Origin: Syntrophothermus sp. UBA1445
Lineage (GTDB): Bacteria > Bacillota > Syntrophomonadia > Syntrophomonadales > DTU052
Length of the DNA stretch: 6,744 nt
Assembly: GCA_002329495.1 (NCBI GenBank)
Contig: DCTH01000032.1
Coordinates: 1,015 to 7,758 of the forward strand
Direction: 5' to 3'
The position numbers were made by a program, and so were the translations under genes. The notes beneath the pieces are model-generated. The model was not told the DNA's origin. It did no database searches and saw only the letters and a program-made list of their open reading frames with translations. Shown here one piece after another: positions 5,942 through 6,744 of this stretch (its first letter is position 1; the number at the start of each line of letters is the position of its first letter).

Positions 5942-6744
5942 ATGAATTTTCGTCTTACCGAAGAACAGGAAATGATCCGGCAGATGGCGGCAGATTTTGC
6001 AGCCAATGAGATCGTTCCCTACTGTATTGAATGGGACAAAGCAGATGAGGTCCCGCTGGAGACCATCGCCAAAATGCAGGAACTCGGCCTTATGACCATC
6101 GGAGTCCCTGCGGAATATGGCGGCGACGGCCTGGACAACGTGTCCAAGTGCCTGGTCTGTGAAGAAATCTCCAAGGGCGATGCCGGTCTGGGAACCACGA
6201 TCGCCGCATCCACTCTGCTGGCATCTGACCCGGTTATTGTTGGAGCTAGTGACGAGCAGAAAAAGTGGTGGTACGGTCGTCAGCTGGAGGGCGCTGTCTG
6301 CGCATTCTGTCTGACCGAGCCGGGAGCAGGTTCCGACGCTCTGGGATTGGCCACCAAGTGTGTCAAGGATGGAAATGACTATATCCTGAACGGCACCAAA
6401 CAGTTTATCACCAACGGTGGTATCGCCAAGCAATTCACGGTCTTTGCCACCCTGGATAAGAAGCTCGGCAACAAAGGTATATGCTGCTTTATGGTAGACC
6501 GGGACACACCCGGGGTTATCATTGGCAACAAGGAAGACAAGCTGGGAATCAGAAGCTCCAGCACCACCCAGGTCATATTTGAAGACTGCAGGGTACCTGC
6601 ATCCATGATGATCGGTGCTGAGGGTAAGGGCCTCCCAATATTAATGGAGACTCTGGACCTGTCCCGTACTGCCATTGCCGCACTGGCTACCGGTATTGCT
6701 ACCGGTTGTGTGGAAGCAGCACTGAATTATGCCAATGAGAGACA
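5942..6744 (+). CDS. Acyl-CoA dehydrogenase, probably short-chain/butyryl-CoA type (3' end outside window)
   Basis: FAD enzyme that oxidises an acyl-CoA to the 2-enoyl-CoA, passing electrons to electron-transfer flavoprotein. 267 of an expected 380 or so residues are visible. The N-terminal helical domain begins FRLTEEQEMIRQMAADFA and includes GVPAEYGGDGLD (54-65). The middle beta-domain carries the family signature CLTEPGAGSDA (123-133), then GTKQFITNG (151-159), DRDTPGV (186-192) and KLGIRSSSTTQVIFEDCRVP (200-219). The third domain starts near LDLSRTAIAALATGIA (238-253). The catalytic glutamate lies in the missing C-terminal part. The operon context points to butyryl-CoA/crotonyl-CoA. The sequence is not a close match to the clostridial Bcd proteins I remember (for example the segment KKWWYGRQLEGAV at 107-119), so it may be a separate, oxidative subgroup. 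Substrate chain length is uncertain. Confidence 0.93.
   Translation, partial: MNFRLTEEQEMIRQMAADFAANEIVPYCIEWDKADEVPLETIAKMQELGLMTIGVPAEYGGDGLDNVSKCLVCEEISKGDAGLGTTIAASTLLASDPVIVGASDEQKKWWYGRQLEGAVCAFCLTEPGAGSDALGLATKCVKDGNDYILNGTKQFITNGGIAKQFTVFATLDKKLGNKGICCFMVDRDTPGVIIGNKEDKLGIRSSSTTQVIFEDCRVPASMMIGAEGKGLPILMETLDLSRTAIAALATGIATGCVEAALNYANER

Noticed and set aside
2438..6675. Antisense open frames under hbd, CoA-transferase, thiolase and acyl-CoA dehydrogenase, up to 196 codons
   Set aside because: All are opposite to genes with complete family motifs, and none resembles a known protein or has a good start signal.
1..6744. CRISPR arrays, tRNA/rRNA genes, insertion sequences, attachment sites
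   Set aside because: No spaced direct repeats, tRNA-like cloverleaf, transposase or terminal repeats were seen on either strand.

Overview
The window looks like chromosomal DNA of an anaerobic, low-to-mid-GC Firmicute (Clostridia). Gene content is that of butyrate/beta-oxidation metabolism. Strong purine-rich ribosome binding sites (GGGAGGT, AGGGGAG) and mid-range base composition fit this. A syntrophic fatty-acid oxidiser of the Syntrophomonas type, or a related butyrate-metabolising clostridium, is the most natural reading, but the genus is inferred from gene content and remembered family sequences, not from any search.

Layout. Bases 1-1820 (minus strand) encode a sigma-54-dependent enhancer-binding protein. 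It has three tandem PAS-like domains, a short coiled-coil linker and a complete-looking AAA+ core with an intact GAFTGA loop. The window edge cuts it off just before its DNA-binding C-terminus. Bases 1821-2309 are a non-coding divergent region. It carries a near-consensus -24/-12 (sigma-54) promoter pointing right (2214-2230), with two inverted repeats 100-170 bases upstream of the predicted transcription start that are good candidates for enhancer sites. Bases 2310-6744 (plus strand) hold four co-directional genes: 3-hydroxybutyryl-CoA dehydrogenase (hbd), an acetyl-CoA hydrolase/transferase-family CoA-transferase, an acetyl-CoA C-acetyltransferase (thiolase), and an acyl-CoA dehydrogenase that runs off the right edge. 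A GC hairpin followed by C8-T6 lies between hbd and the CoA-transferase gene. It could be a partial terminator or attenuator.

How the parts work together. In the oxidative direction, the CoA-transferase would activate butyrate with an acyl-CoA donor and the acyl-CoA dehydrogenase would make crotonyl-CoA. After hydration, Hbd would make acetoacetyl-CoA and thiolase would split it to two acetyl-CoA. All steps except the two dehydrogenations are readily reversible, so butyrate formation is also possible. Enoyl-CoA hydratase (crotonase) and electron-transfer flavoprotein genes are not in the visible part. The main inference is a local regulatory circuit: a PAS-sensing sigma-54 activator, divergently encoded, switching on the adjacent butyryl-CoA pathway operon from a -24/-12 promoter.
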